From Akkermansia sp. (GTDB lineage: Bacteria; Verrucomicrobiota; Verrucomicrobiia; Verrucomicrobiales; Akkermansiaceae), in assembly GCA_017471985.1 (NCBI GenBank), contig JAFURE010000031.1, positions 1-64,000 of the forward strand: a stretch of DNA of 64,000 bases. The letters run 5' to 3'. The translations under genes and the position numbers were made by a program. The first letter of the stretch is position 1. Each line of letters opens with the position of its first letter. Below, in pieces: positions 9,034-17,444 of this stretch. The notes under the pieces were generated by a model. It saw only the letters and a list, made by a program, of their open reading frames with translations. It did not search any database and had not been told where the DNA came from.

Positions 9034-10431
9034 TCAGGCCAGCTGGGGCAGAGAAGCCGCGGCAACAGCCTGGCCGTGACGCTTGGTCTTCTCGTCGGGC
9101 ACGCAAAGGGTGATGGCAAGCTCGGGGAACTCGCCCTTCAGCACCTCATTGGCCTTGTCGATGATGAGCTGACCGCCATCGCCGGTAGCTACGCGACCGA
9201 GGAAGAGCAGATTGCGCAGTGCATAGAACTTGGAGAAGTAGGCGATGGTGTAACCGAACTCCACGCCGATAGTCTCGTAAATCTTGCGGGCACGGTCATC
9301 ACCCTCAGCCATAGCGGCCTGCACTTTCTTAAGCTGCTCGGGGTAAGGCATGGAACCGAAGTCGAAACCGGCACGGGGAGCCAGACGGGCAACAGCCTGC
9401 TGAGAGAAGTACATGGCGCCCACACCTTTATCCTTGGACCACTCGTCTACGCCGCCGTCTTCCTGATAGTCAACAGGTACGAAGGCAAGCTCATTGAGCC
9501 AGGGCATAATGTGCCCCTCGGGGTCCACATAACCGGCAGCCAGAGAGGTACCCATGGCAATGCCGAGCACGGCATCATCATTCATACCCATGGCACCGGC
9601 AAGAGCGGTAACCTCACCGTCGTTCACTACCTCGAAAGGAACTTCCTTACCCATGCGCTCGCTCCAGCGCTCCTTGAGCGTGCTGAACATAGGACGAATG
9701 ACGTTGGTGAAGTCCTCTGCGGAGATGCCACGGAAAAGAGAACCTACGCGGGGCTCGCTGTTCACGTATACGCCGGCGGCGGAACCACCGATAGCGTCCA
9801 CCTGCGGCAGGTGCTTGGCTGCACGCAGCAGGGAGTCATCCACACCCTCAAGCTGGTACATGGGGTCGGTCTGGTGGTAGGGATCCCACACAACCTCCTC
9901 GGAGTACACAACCTCACCGTTCACAACGGCAGCACACTTGCGGTCGGAACCACCAAGGTCGAAACCGATGCGATAGCCGTCCAGATTACGACCCAGGGAT
10001 ACGGATGTGGAGTTCTCGGCGGGGAGCTCGCAGGGGCAAGCCACCTTCACCACCTGAATGGGCTGGTCATAAATCTTCTTACCGATGAAATCCCAGTCGA
10101 ACTCACGGGCACCGCCTGCGCAGTAGGTAGCAGCGAGCATGTCGGCAATCTTGTCGGCACCGGCTACCATGATGGTGCAGCCGCCCTTCATCCAGAGCAG
10201 GAACTTAACGATTCGCTCGATGTACTGGTTGTTGAGAGCATCGTTCTCCTCGGAGGAAGGAAGAACCTTACCGCTCCAGCGGAAACAGGTACCATCCATA
10301 CGGGTGAGAGCGATATCGATAGCCTGAGAGGCGGGGTCGGCAGCGACCTTGTCCTCAAAAGCCTTGTTCCAGAGAACCGGAGCAACGAAGTCCGGGTCGA
10401 GCACGGGTGTGAATTTCGGTTGGATATTCAT
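9034..10431 (-). CDS. ROK-like / ASKHA-fold sugar kinase
   Basis: 465 aa, cytoplasmic. ASKHA (actin/hexokinase fold) signatures are visible: phosphate-1 loop GFDLGGSDRKCAAV near residue 154, GGSAAGVYVN, a catalytic-type Asp in VVNDGEVTALAGAMG, and phosphate-2-like GIAMGTSLAAGY. The family resembles ROK kinases and glucokinases but is longer, with a ~150-residue N-terminal extension, and the usual ROK zinc-binding cysteines are not apparent. It probably phosphorylates a hexose or hexose derivative with ATP; substrate unknown. It has its own promoter and terminator, so it is monocistronic. Confidence 0.7.
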   Translation of the reverse strand: MNIQPKFTPVLDPDFVAPVLWNKAFEDKVAADPASQAIDIALTRMDGTCFRWSGKVLPSSEENDALNNQYIERIVKFLLWMKGGCTIMVAGADKIADMLAATYCAGGAREFDWDFIGKKIYDQPIQVVKVACPCELPAENSTSVSLGRNLDGYRIGFDLGGSDRKCAAVVNGEVVYSEEVVWDPYHQTDPMYQLEGVDDSLLRAAKHLPQVDAIGGSAAGVYVNSEPRVGSLFRGISAEDFTNVIRPMFSTLKERWSERMGKEVPFEVVNDGEVTALAGAMGMNDDAVLGIAMGTSLAAGYVDPEGHIMPWLNELAFVPVDYQEDGGVDEWSKDKGVGAMYFSQQAVARLAPRAGFDFGSMPYPEQLKKVQAAMAEGDDRARKIYETIGVEFGYTIAYFSKFYALRNLLFLGRVATGDGGQLIIDKANEVLKGEFPELAITLCVPDEKTKRHGQAVAAASLPQLA

Positions 10432-10446
10432 AACGTTACTGAGTGT

Positions 10447-10475
10447 ATATTACCATGCCATCTGTCAGATGACAA
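10447..10475 (-). promoter_or_regulatory. promoter of the ROK-like kinase
   Basis: On the minus strand TTGTCA (10475-10470), a 17-nt spacer and TAATAT (10452-10447). The -10 box ends 15 nt before the ATG, so the leader would be only about 8 nt. Confidence 0.65.
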
Positions 10476-10512
10476 GCTAAAAAAGCGGTGGTGATAAAGA
10501 TTGGGGTTAAAA

Positions 10513-11877
10513 TCAGAATTCGCAGTTACGGGGTGTACGGGGATAAGGCAGAACATCGCGGATATTCTGCACGCCGGTCACGAACATAATAAGGCGCTCA
10601 AAACCAACACCGAACCCGGCATGAGGAACCGTGCCGTAGCGGCGCAGGTCGTTGTACCAGTAGTAGGCCTCGGCATCCATACCCAGACGTGCGATATTGC
10701 CCTCCAGCACATCCAATCGCTCCTCGCGCTGGCTGCCGCCGATAATCTCGCCAATACCGGGGACCAGCACATCCATAGCCGTCACAGTCTTCCCATCATC
10801 ATTCAGGCGCATGTAGAAAGGCTTGATTTCCTTGGGATAATTGTACACGATAACCGGGCACTTGAAGTGACGCTCGGTCAGGAATCGCTCGTGCTCACTC
10901 TGCAGGTCCATACCCCAGTACGGCGGGTATTCAAACTTCTCGCCACTGGCAAGCATGATATCGATTGCCTCGGTATACGAGCAGCGCACAAAGGGCTTGT
11001 TGCTCACCTCCTCCAGGCGGGCACGCAATCCCTTGTCCACAAACTTGCAGAAGAAATCAAAATCGCCGCTCTCATCGGCCAGCATCGTATCGGCAATGTG
11101 GCGGATGAAAGCCTCGGCCAAGTCCATGTCACCGTAAATATCGCAGAAAGCGACTTCGGGCTCAATCATCCAGAACTCGGCCGCATGGCGCGTGGTATTG
11201 CTGTTCTCAGCACGGAAAGTGGGGCCGAATGTGTAGATATTGCTCAGGGCACAGGCAAAGGTTTCACCCTCGAGCTGACCGGAGACGGTCAGACTGGCAG
11301 GCTTGCCGAAGAAGTCCTTCTCGTAGCTCTTATTCTCCGCCAGCGGGTCGAGGGTCGTGACATGGAACATCTCCCCTGCACCTTCACAATCGGAGGCCGT
11401 GATGATGGGGGTGTGAACCCAGATAAAATCGCGCTCCATGAAGAAGCGATGCACCGCGCGGGCAATGCGAGAGCGTGTACGGAAGATTGCGCCAAACAGA
11501 TTGGTGCGGGGGCGCAGGTGGGCAATCGTTCTCAGGAACTCAGGTGAGTGCCCCTTCTTCTGCAGAGGATAGCTCTCGGGCGAAGTACCGACCAGCTTAA
11601 TGGCTGTTGCCTGAATTTCCCATTTCTGCTTACCGGGGCTGGATACCAGGCGCCCCTCGACAGAAACAGAGGAACCGGTTGTCATCTTACCGATATCCTC
11701 GTAACCGGGAATACCGGCATCTGCAATCACCTGAATGGAGGCCAGACTTGTGCCGTCATTAACCTCAAGAAAAGAAAAGGCCTTAGAGTCGCGGCGGGTA
11801 CGCACCCACCCCTCTACCAGAATTGAATCCTGCTCGGCATCGCTTGCCAGAGCGTGTTTGACCAGAGTTCTGTTCAT
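10513..11877 (-). CDS. asnS: asparagine--tRNA ligase
   Basis: Class II aminoacyl-tRNA synthetase that charges tRNA-Asn in the cytoplasm. At 454 aa it has the usual length. An N-terminal OB-fold anticodon-binding domain ([20 protein letters not shown]) is followed by the catalytic core with motif 2 ([15 protein letters not shown], the AsnS pattern) and motif 3 ([12 protein letters not shown]). The [14 protein letters not shown] segment separates it from AspS. It lies 18 bp downstream of the Nudix-PPK2 gene and is probably the last gene of the operon beginning at 16,299. Confidence 0.96.
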   Translation of the reverse strand: MNRTLVKHALASDAEQDSILVEGWVRTRRDSKAFSFLEVNDGTSLASIQVIADAGIPGYEDIGKMTTGSSVSVEGRLVSSPGKQKWEIQATAIKLVGTSPESYPLQKKGHSPEFLRTIAHLRPRTNLFGAIFRTRSRIARAVHRFFMERDFIWVHTPIITASDCEGAGEMFHVTTLDPLAENKSYEKDFFGKPASLTVSGQLEGETFACALSNIYTFGPTFRAENSNTTRHAAEFWMIEPEVAFCDIYGDMDLAEAFIRHIADTMLADESGDFDFFCKFVDKGLRARLEEVSNKPFVRCSYTEAIDIMLASGEKFEYPPYWGMDLQSEHERFLTERHFKCPVIVYNYPKEIKPFYMRLNDDGKTVTAMDVLVPGIGEIIGGSQREERLDVLEGNIARLGMDAEAYYWYNDLRRYGTVPHAGFGVGFERLIMFVTGVQNIRDVLPYPRTPRNCEF

Positions 11878-11895
11878 GGCATCACTATATCACCA

Positions 11896-13005
11896 TCACC
11901 CCCGCATGGCGAGTATTTTTTCTGACTCAGCCAGCAATTTTTCAAGAGTTTCGACCAATATGTTGGTGATGACAAAGTCACGGTACCACTTTTTCTCGCA
12001 TGGCACGTAATAACAAGGCAACATGGTATCCGGCTCCTGGAAGGTACCACCAGGCGGGTGCAGGTGGAAATGCAGCAGGCGCACACCGCTGCCGGCCAGT
12101 TCCATCTCATGCTTGTCGATGAGCTCAGGGTCGAAGTTTCGGTCCTGCATACGACGGCACATCAGGCGGATTTCGCTGTCAGCAGGGTACTGCTGCAAAG
12201 CCACCATATCGTATTCCTCGGGCTGCCACTCGGGGCGGAAGGCTCGCGTGAGCAGCGGGTCGCAGCAGGATGCAATCCGCCGCAGGCAACTCTTTCGATT
12301 ACTGCCGGGAGAGCCACATATCAGCACCAGCATGCGAAGCGGCGGGGTCTTTTCCTTGCGGTACAGATAATCCAAGCGCCGCTGAGCATGCATCATGCGC
12401 ATGTTAAGCTCCTCCATGGTCGCCACCATTTCATCCTTGCCGCCGGCAAAGAAACTACGGTCCTCCGACGGAGGGTGGGGGCGGTCGGGTCGATAGCGGT
12501 AGGCGACCGCCATGTCCAGCATAGGCAGGTGCTTGTGCAGCGGCGTATTCCCTTTGGGCAGGAAATGCCCGAGCACACGCATGACAACCTCACGCTTAAA
12601 GGAGACAAACATCTCCGGCTTCACCTGAATGTAGGGGAGCCACACCACCTCCTCAAACTCTGAGCTGTATGTGCAATCAGTTTCGGGCTTCTCCTTGTTG
12701 CAAATCAAGAGGAACCAGGTCTGCTGCTGACCATCCCAGTCGTCGCTTTTGCGATTTTTTTCGCGGTAAAAGTACCTCAGACCACCCCAGCGGGCTGCAA
12801 TTGTGTAAGCAGTACGGGGCAAGCCGACCTCCTCCTCGACTTCACGCACAATAGCGTGCTCATAGGTTTCGCCGCTATGTACGCCGCCCTGAGGGAAATG
12901 CAGGTGCTTACTCTCCGGGCTTTTGCGGGCCAACAATAAGTTACCGGCAGAATCCATGATAACGGCAGCCACATTGAGCCGCCATCTGTAGGCATCATCA
13001 CTCAT
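11896..13005 (-). CDS. Nudix (RppH-like) hydrolase fused to degenerate PPK2-like domain
   Basis: 369 aa with two domains. Residues 1-155 are a Nudix hydrolase close to RppH/Ap4A hydrolases, with the Nudix box GGVHSGETYEHAIVREVEEE (G-x5-E-x7-RExxEE) intact and the RppH-like start YRWRLNVAAVIMDS; it should cleave 5' pyrophosphates from RNA or dinucleoside polyphosphates. Residues ~200-365 match polyphosphate kinase 2 in order: the pre-P-loop helix, a P-loop-like CGSPGSNRKS, the DPELIDKHEMELAGSGVRLL segment, and the closing KKWYRDFVITNILVETLEKL. The P-loop lacks the second Gly, the DRSWY catalytic segment and the lid module are missing, and the domain is short, so kinase activity is unlikely; it may bind polyphosphate or nucleotide. 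Overlaps the upstream gene by 4 bp. Confidence 0.8.
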   Translation of the reverse strand: MSDDAYRWRLNVAAVIMDSAGNLLLARKSPESKHLHFPQGGVHSGETYEHAIVREVEEEVGLPRTAYTIAARWGGLRYFYREKNRKSDDWDGQQQTWFLLICNKEKPETDCTYSSEFEEVVWLPYIQVKPEMFVSFKREVVMRVLGHFLPKGNTPLHKHLPMLDMAVAYRYRPDRPHPPSEDRSFFAGGKDEMVATMEELNMRMMHAQRRLDYLYRKEKTPPLRMLVLICGSPGSNRKSCLRRIASCCDPLLTRAFRPEWQPEEYDMVALQQYPADSEIRLMCRRMQDRNFDPELIDKHEMELAGSGVRLLHFHLHPPGGTFQEPDTMLPCYYVPCEKKWYRDFVITNILVETLEKLLAESEKILAMRG

Positions 13006-13766
13006 GAAACTGTCGGCTTTCTGCGTCCGTGGCTCTCGTCATTCCACGCCTCGGTGCAATATTTTGTGCGACAAAGCTCGGCTACCTCATCGGCAAAACC
13101 GGGCCAGGGTTCATCCCCCTGCACCTCTACAACCTGCGCTGCTAGTGCAGCAGCCAGTAACTGCGGCCAACCGTCAGAGGGCTCACATTCCTGAATCAAC
13201 CCCTGGTGCAACACAGCACCACGGTAACGGCGCTGACCGGCACCGGCTAATTTGTTGCCTGCGCTGTCCACGATATCACTGGCAACAGGGCTGGCCCAGC
13301 AGGCGCGGCCACCATCGGGAGCGTCCTCAATCAGCAGTTCACATTCTACACCACTGGCCTGCAGAGCTACGGCAAGTGCACCGTGAATCCACTTATAAAG
13401 CTTATCAGCCGGCGGGTAGATATTCCCCTCAATCGCAGGCAAAGTTACCGTGTAGGTATAGCCTTTCCGGTGATCAACGATACCACCTCCTGTCCAGCGG
13501 CGAATGTACTCGATTCCCTCACCGGGGAAAATGGAAGCCGCTACCGGGGTCGAATCGAAATAACCGAAACTGACCGCCGGTTTCGCCCAGCCGTATATGC
13601 GCAGCCAGGCTTCCGGGCGACGGCTGAGCAGCTCATCGGCCGCCATATTTTCATATCCCGTACGTGGTATCGGGTCACACCAAAGCCTGATGACCTGCGG
13701 AAGCAGAGCATCAGGCTGAGACTGTTGCATGTCAAAACTCATGCCTGTATTTACAATACGGTTCAA
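13002..13766 (-). CDS. lipoate--protein ligase A-like (BPL/LplA/LipB fold)
   Basis: 254 aa, cytoplasmic. It shows the LplA/LipB-fold signatures RRWTGGGIVDH (substrate-binding glycine loop) and NKLAGAGQRRYRGAVLHQG, including the conserved Lys of the NKxxGxxQ motif. The expected reaction is adenylation of lipoate or octanoate and transfer to a Lys of a lipoyl domain; no lipoyl-domain protein is encoded in this window, and biotin ligase-like or octanoyl transferase variants cannot be excluded. The start lies 1 bp from the end of the prepilin gene; internal Met codons at 13742 and 13730 are alternatives. Overlaps the Nudix gene start by 4 bp (ATGA). Confidence 0.75.
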   Translation of the reverse strand: MNRIVNTGMSFDMQQSQPDALLPQVIRLWCDPIPRTGYENMAADELLSRRPEAWLRIYGWAKPAVSFGYFDSTPVAASIFPGEGIEYIRRWTGGGIVDHRKGYTYTVTLPAIEGNIYPPADKLYKWIHGALAVALQASGVECELLIEDAPDGGRACWASPVASDIVDSAGNKLAGAGQRRYRGAVLHQGLIQECEPSDGWPQLLAAALAAQVVEVQGDEPWPGFADEVAELCRTKYCTEAWNDESHGRRKPTVS

Positions 13767-13767
13767 C

Positions 13768-14754
13768 TTACATAGGCTGTGGCATGAGCACGCTGCTGGT
13801 AAAGCAACGAGTGTAGGAACGGAAGAACTCCTCGGGCCTGGGTGCTCGGCGGCGCCCCTGTCGCACCTGCTCCACCAGATTCACGCCCTCAGCTGTCAGA
13901 ACGGTAATGGACATGGTAGCAGAAACCACACGAGCATTGCGATAAGTGGAAGAACCGGCCACAATACGGTCACCATATACCGAAATGGACTTGCTCATAC
14001 TGGCAGAGGAGGAGGAGATAACAGGAACGCTGATTGTCTCGTACCCCACACGTCCACTCTCGGCATCGGCTGAATCATTGACGTACTCGATGTTGAAAAT
14101 CAGGCTCAGCTCCAGGATATTCTCACACAGGAAGTTCTCCTTCTCATCCTTTTCGTAGGGAACATAGGCCTGTTCCAGACTATTCTGACACATCAGGTTA
14201 TCGTAGCTCTCGCGCGGAGGAATAATCTGACGATACAGAGAGAAAATGGGGAAAATGCCCTTTTCCTTATCACTGGCATCCACATTGAGCACCTGATCAC
14301 GATACATCAGACGGTAGCCGATGGCATTCACATCGCCCTGTGTCTCCATGTTGTGAGCACGAGCGTCGCGATAATTATTACGGAGAGAAGTGCTGCTGCT
14401 GACAGCCGGGTTACGGTCGGGAGCACAGGCAAAGAACACCATCTGCACGGAACGGGGAATCTTCAATCCCTTAGGCAGCTTACCGCCCTGGCGCTCCTGC
14501 TCTGTCTTGGCAAACATCCACTCGTAGCGGTTATTACCCTTCATCTGGAAAGACTCCAGATCACGAGCCATAATCTGCATGGCAACTCGGCCGCTGGTAC
14601 TGGTGCTAACGTCCTCACGCACCTTCTGCCACAGCGTGACGCCCTGATTTGTCAACTGCATGATAATCAGAACCAGACCGGCCGTAATGGCCATAGCCAC
14701 AATAAGTTCAATAAGCGTGAAACCGCGATATTTCTTGTAAGTATTCGTCTTCAT
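13768..14754 (-). CDS. prepilin-like protein (possible Verru_Chthon cassette C type)
   Basis: 328 aa. N-terminal type III prepilin signal: short basic leader, then GFTLIELIVAMAITAGLVLI with cleavage before Phe and Glu at +5. The large C-terminal domain is external after processing. GspJ-like size, third of three consecutive prepilin genes. Probably a minor pseudopilin of a type IV pilus or type II secretion-like machine. The size order of the trio recalls the Verru_Chthon cassette; this is from memory of the family and is tentative. Confidence 0.8.
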   Translation of the reverse strand: MKTNTYKKYRGFTLIELIVAMAITAGLVLIIMQLTNQGVTLWQKVREDVSTSTSGRVAMQIMARDLESFQMKGNNRYEWMFAKTEQERQGGKLPKGLKIPRSVQMVFFACAPDRNPAVSSSTSLRNNYRDARAHNMETQGDVNAIGYRLMYRDQVLNVDASDKEKGIFPIFSLYRQIIPPRESYDNLMCQNSLEQAYVPYEKDEKENFLCENILELSLIFNIEYVNDSADAESGRVGYETISVPVISSSSASMSKSISVYGDRIVAGSSTYRNARVVSATMSITVLTAEGVNLVEQVRQGRRRAPRPEEFFRSYTRCFTSSVLMPQPM

Positions 14755-14771
14755 GTACGGGAGAGAAAAGA

Positions 14772-15518
14772 TTAGCGGTGGAAAGACATATTAGCAGAGA
14801 AAAGCGGGCGGCCCATACGCTTCCAGTTTCTATCGCCATAACGAGCCGGGTTAGGCGGCGACATCTTGTAGAAGTCAGCTCGGTAGAAAACAGCTCCGCC
14901 GTACTGTTTTCCATTGTCTGATGTCGAGAAATAATCCTCGGGCTTGCTCGCCTCGGCAATCACACCGGGATTGGGGGAAAGCTTGAACTCACCATTGTGC
15001 TGGTCAACAAGCTGGCTCATCTTCACAACAAACACGGGGCCTACAGCATCCTTGATATCGTTCTTATGCAGACTGTCGTTCATCGGGCAGGCAATGGCAA
15101 CCAACTGGGAGTTCTGCCCGGGAACTGCTTTGGAGGCCTTTACGGGCGGATAAGTACCATCAGCTCGCGGTTGCTTGCTAGTGTCTGCTCTGTAAGAAAA
15201 GATGACAATGGATGTCGAAGGACGCTTGCTCTTCATAATCCAATAGAAGCCTTTATCGAAGGGGGTAAGGTACTTACCATCGGACGACACCTTATCACGG
15301 GCCCCAGCCCGCTCATTCGGGCGAATCGTACCCATCTCTGCACGCAGAATTCCGGTAATACGCTCAGCTTCCTGCTTGGTGAGAGCCTCCTGCACCAGGC
15401 CACGAGCCGGCACAAAGACAGTCAGGAATATTGACACCAGCACGCCGACCAGAGCAACAGCCAGCAATGTCTCCATCAACGTGAAACCGCCGCAGCGGCG
15501 CGTGATTTTATTCTTCAT
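14772..15518 (-). CDS. prepilin-like protein (possible Verru_Chthon cassette B type)
   Basis: 248 aa with a type III prepilin leader: basic residues, then GFTLMETLLAVALVGVLVSI (Glu at +5). The rest is a soluble domain with no recognised motif. Middle gene of the prepilin trio, separated by 17 bp from the next gene and 37 bp from the previous one. Role inferred as minor pseudopilin. No pilus ATPase, platform protein or prepilin peptidase is nearby, so these must be supplied elsewhere. Confidence 0.8.
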   Translation of the reverse strand: MKNKITRRCGGFTLMETLLAVALVGVLVSIFLTVFVPARGLVQEALTKQEAERITGILRAEMGTIRPNERAGARDKVSSDGKYLTPFDKGFYWIMKSKRPSTSIVIFSYRADTSKQPRADGTYPPVKASKAVPGQNSQLVAIACPMNDSLHKNDIKDAVGPVFVVKMSQLVDQHNGEFKLSPNPGVIAEASKPEDYFSTSDNGKQYGGAVFYRADFYKMSPPNPARYGDRNWKRMGRPLFSANMSFHR

Positions 15519-15555
15519 GTTTCAAGTGTAAGTGTAAGATTGGAAAGGACAGGCA

Positions 15556-16299
15556 TCAATTATCCTCGTATACCTGTCGGGTGGTGCGCAGCTGACCGAT
15601 GTCACCGGAGGGCCAGATTACAATACCCTTGGCTGCTGCCGGGCGACGCTGAGAGTCAAAATCTGTGGGAATAATGCCGTCCTTGGCACGATTACCGGTA
15701 CCGGGGCGCCCACTGATAACCACCAGACGCTGAGCGGGAGGAGAGTTAAGCGGGTCTGACTGAGGGGTGACATAACGCCCCTTCTCGTCGAACTCGATGT
15801 AGTAGACCGCGGTCTGTCCCTTACCGGCCAGACGGGTCACCTCCTGTCCAAGCATATCACCACCGGCGTGGTCCATCCACTTGAGCGTGGTGCTGTAGGT
15901 CGGGCTGAAGAACACACCGGTCGGCAGAGTGACACCGGCCGAGGTGGAAACCCACACACCATCGCCCTCCACATCCGTACCGTCATAGGTACCGCGGGTA
16001 TTCTCGTTCTTGCGCTTCATCTGTACGGTCATATAGCGCAAGTGACGCGTATTCATGGACTTATCCTTCTCATCCTTTGCGATGATAAGTCTGGTGTAGC
16101 AGTCATTTCCCTGAGCTGTAGCGCGAGCCTCGCGCACCATCGTCTCGAGCATATCGACACCGGAATCAAGACCACGACCTTTGCCGGCATCACGTAACAC
16201 ATTGGCAGACATGGTCATTAACAAACCAATGATTGCCATCACAACCAATAGCTCAATCAGGGTAAACCCCTTATTCTGCTTACTGAAGAACGTTTTCAT
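15556..16299 (-). CDS. prepilin-like protein (possible Verru_Chthon cassette D type)
   Basis: 247 aa, first gene of the operon. The leader MKTFFSKQNKG precedes FTLIELLVVMAIIGLLMTM, a textbook prepilin peptidase site with Glu at +5. The following region (GRGLDSGVDMLETMVREARATAQ) resembles the helix of GspH/FimT-type minor pseudopilins. A promoter lies 43 bp upstream and the leader contains a small hairpin. Confidence 0.82.
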   Translation of the reverse strand: MKTFFSKQNKGFTLIELLVVMAIIGLLMTMSANVLRDAGKGRGLDSGVDMLETMVREARATAQGNDCYTRLIIAKDEKDKSMNTRHLRYMTVQMKRKNENTRGTYDGTDVEGDGVWVSTSAGVTLPTGVFFSPTYSTTLKWMDHAGGDMLGQEVTRLAGKGQTAVYYIEFDEKGRYVTPQSDPLNSPPAQRLVVISGRPGTGNRAKDGIIPTDFDSQRRPAAAKGIVIWPSGDIGQLRTTRQVYEDN

Positions 16300-16316
16300 A
16301 AACTGCGAAAATTTAC

Positions 16317-16332
16317 CGTATTCAAAAATACG
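16317..16332 (-). promoter_or_regulatory. small hairpin in the prepilin operon leader
   Basis: CGTATT and AATACG form a 6-bp stem with a 4-nt loop in the predicted 5' leader, 17 nt before the start codon. It could modulate RNA stability or initiation; function unknown. Confidence 0.3.
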
Positions 16333-16341
16333 CCTTCACTA

Positions 16342-16370
16342 TTCATAGCAGATTTTGCCCCTCGCTTCAA
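16342..16370 (-). promoter_or_regulatory. promoter of the prepilin-lplA-nudix-asnS operon
   Basis: On the minus strand TTGAAG (16370-16365), a 17-nt spacer and TATGAA (16347-16342). Predicted leader about 36 nt. Confidence 0.5.
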
Positions 16371-16419
16371 CCATTTTTTTATTTTTCTTCACAAAAGACG
16401 GTCATTTTTAGTTTTTTGA

Positions 16420-16448
16420 TTGACCTTTTCAGGAAAATAGAGTACAGA
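16420..16448 (+). promoter_or_regulatory. promoter of uppP, near-leaderless
   Basis: TTGACC (16420-16425), 17-nt spacer, TACAGA (16443-16448). The -10 box ends 9 nt before the ATG at 16458. AGAAGG at 16446-16451 could instead serve as a ribosome binding site if transcription starts further upstream. Confidence 0.5.
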
Positions 16449-16457
16449 AGGCGCGTC

Positions 16458-17381
16458 ATGACGATAATAGACTCGATAATCCTCGGCATCGTGGAAGGGC
16501 TCACTGAGTACCTTCCTGTCAGTTCTACCGGGCACCTGATCATCACGCAGTACCTGCTTGGATTACCGGATTCTGATGCCATGAAAGCATTCCACATCTG
16601 CATACAGAGCGGAGCCATTATCGCCGTACTGGGACTATATTACGCCCGCGTGCGCGCCATGTTCACTGGCACCTTATCAGCCCTCAGGAATCTCCGTAAC
16701 GCAGACGCCACCGCTGAGGAGCGTTACCCGGCGGGAGCCCGCTTGCTGGTCAATATGATTGTTGCTTTCATTCCGGCCCTTGTATTGGGATTGATTTTCA
16801 ATGATTTCATTAAGAGCGTACTCTTCAACGCTCCAACCGTTACAACCACCTGGGCTCTCGGTGGTCTGGTTATCCTTCTTTACGTGCGTTCACGCAAGAA
16901 AAGCGGCAAAGGCTTTGAGGGCAAGTCGCTCGATGAACTCAGCTGGGTCGGCGCACTCAAGGTTGGTTTTATGCAGTGCATTGCCATGTGCCCGGGTGTG
17001 AGCCGCAGCCTGATGACCATGCTTGGTGGACTTTTCGCGGGTCTGAGCGTTGCTGCCGCAGTCGAGTTCAGTTTCCTGCTGGGACTCATCACTCTGGGAG
17101 CCGCCACTGTACACGACGCATGGAAGCACGGTGGCGAAATGATTACAACTCTTGGTTGGGTGCCGCTGCTTGTTGGTACTTTCACCGCCTGGATTAGTGC
17201 CGTTATTGCCGTGAAATGGATGGTCGGCTACCTGAACCGCCATAGTCTGGCCATTTTCGGATGGTACCGCATAGCAGCCGCCTGTGTCATGCTCGGGCTA
17301 ATCTATACCGGACTTCAGTTCGATTACGAAGAAGAAACTGCCCCCGAGCCTCAGCTGACTCAGCTTAGCGAAAAGCAATAA
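16458..17381 (+). CDS. uppP: undecaprenyl-diphosphatase (BacA/UppP family)
   Basis: Integral membrane phosphatase that recycles undecaprenyl pyrophosphate to the monophosphate carrier used for peptidoglycan and surface glycan export. The start MTIIDSIILGIVEGLTEYLP is the canonical family N terminus, so the ATG at 16458 is chosen over an upstream TTG. Family motifs are visible: EGLTEYLPVSSTGHL (catalytic Glu region) and PGVSRSLMTMLGG (the PGxSRS active-site motif). Length 307 aa and multiple hydrophobic helices fit. The C terminus has an acidic tail. Precedes lepB on the same strand with separate promoter-like sequence. Confidence 0.95.
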   Translation: MTIIDSIILGIVEGLTEYLPVSSTGHLIITQYLLGLPDSDAMKAFHICIQSGAIIAVLGLYYARVRAMFTGTLSALRNLRNADATAEERYPAGARLLVNMIVAFIPALVLGLIFNDFIKSVLFNAPTVTTTWALGGLVILLYVRSRKKSGKGFEGKSLDELSWVGALKVGFMQCIAMCPGVSRSLMTMLGGLFAGLSVAAAVEFSFLLGLITLGAATVHDAWKHGGEMITTLGWVPLLVGTFTAWISAVIAVKWMVGYLNRHSLAIFGWYRIAAACVMLGLIYTGLQFDYEEETAPEPQLTQLSEKQ

Positions 17382-17405
17382 AAATAACGATGGCGGACTT
17401 TATGC

Positions 17406-17434
17406 TTTTCATTCTGCCCCGATGTGGGTAGAAT
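17406..17434 (+). promoter_or_regulatory. possible promoter of lepB, near-leaderless
   Basis: TTTTCA (17406-17411), 17-nt spacer, TAGAAT (17429-17434), then exactly 10 nt to the ATG at 17445. The -35 box is poor, but the -10 to ATG spacing equals that seen at 60,181 and 63,690. Confidence 0.4.
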
Positions 17435-17444
17435 GGCAGAAAGC

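Noticed and set aside
9019-10494. 491-aa open frame antisense to the ROK-like kinase; similar long antisense frames at 39943-41217, 57520-59229 and 60252-61190
   Set aside because: They mirror well-supported genes on the opposite strand, show no domain, and arise from the strong codon bias of those genes.
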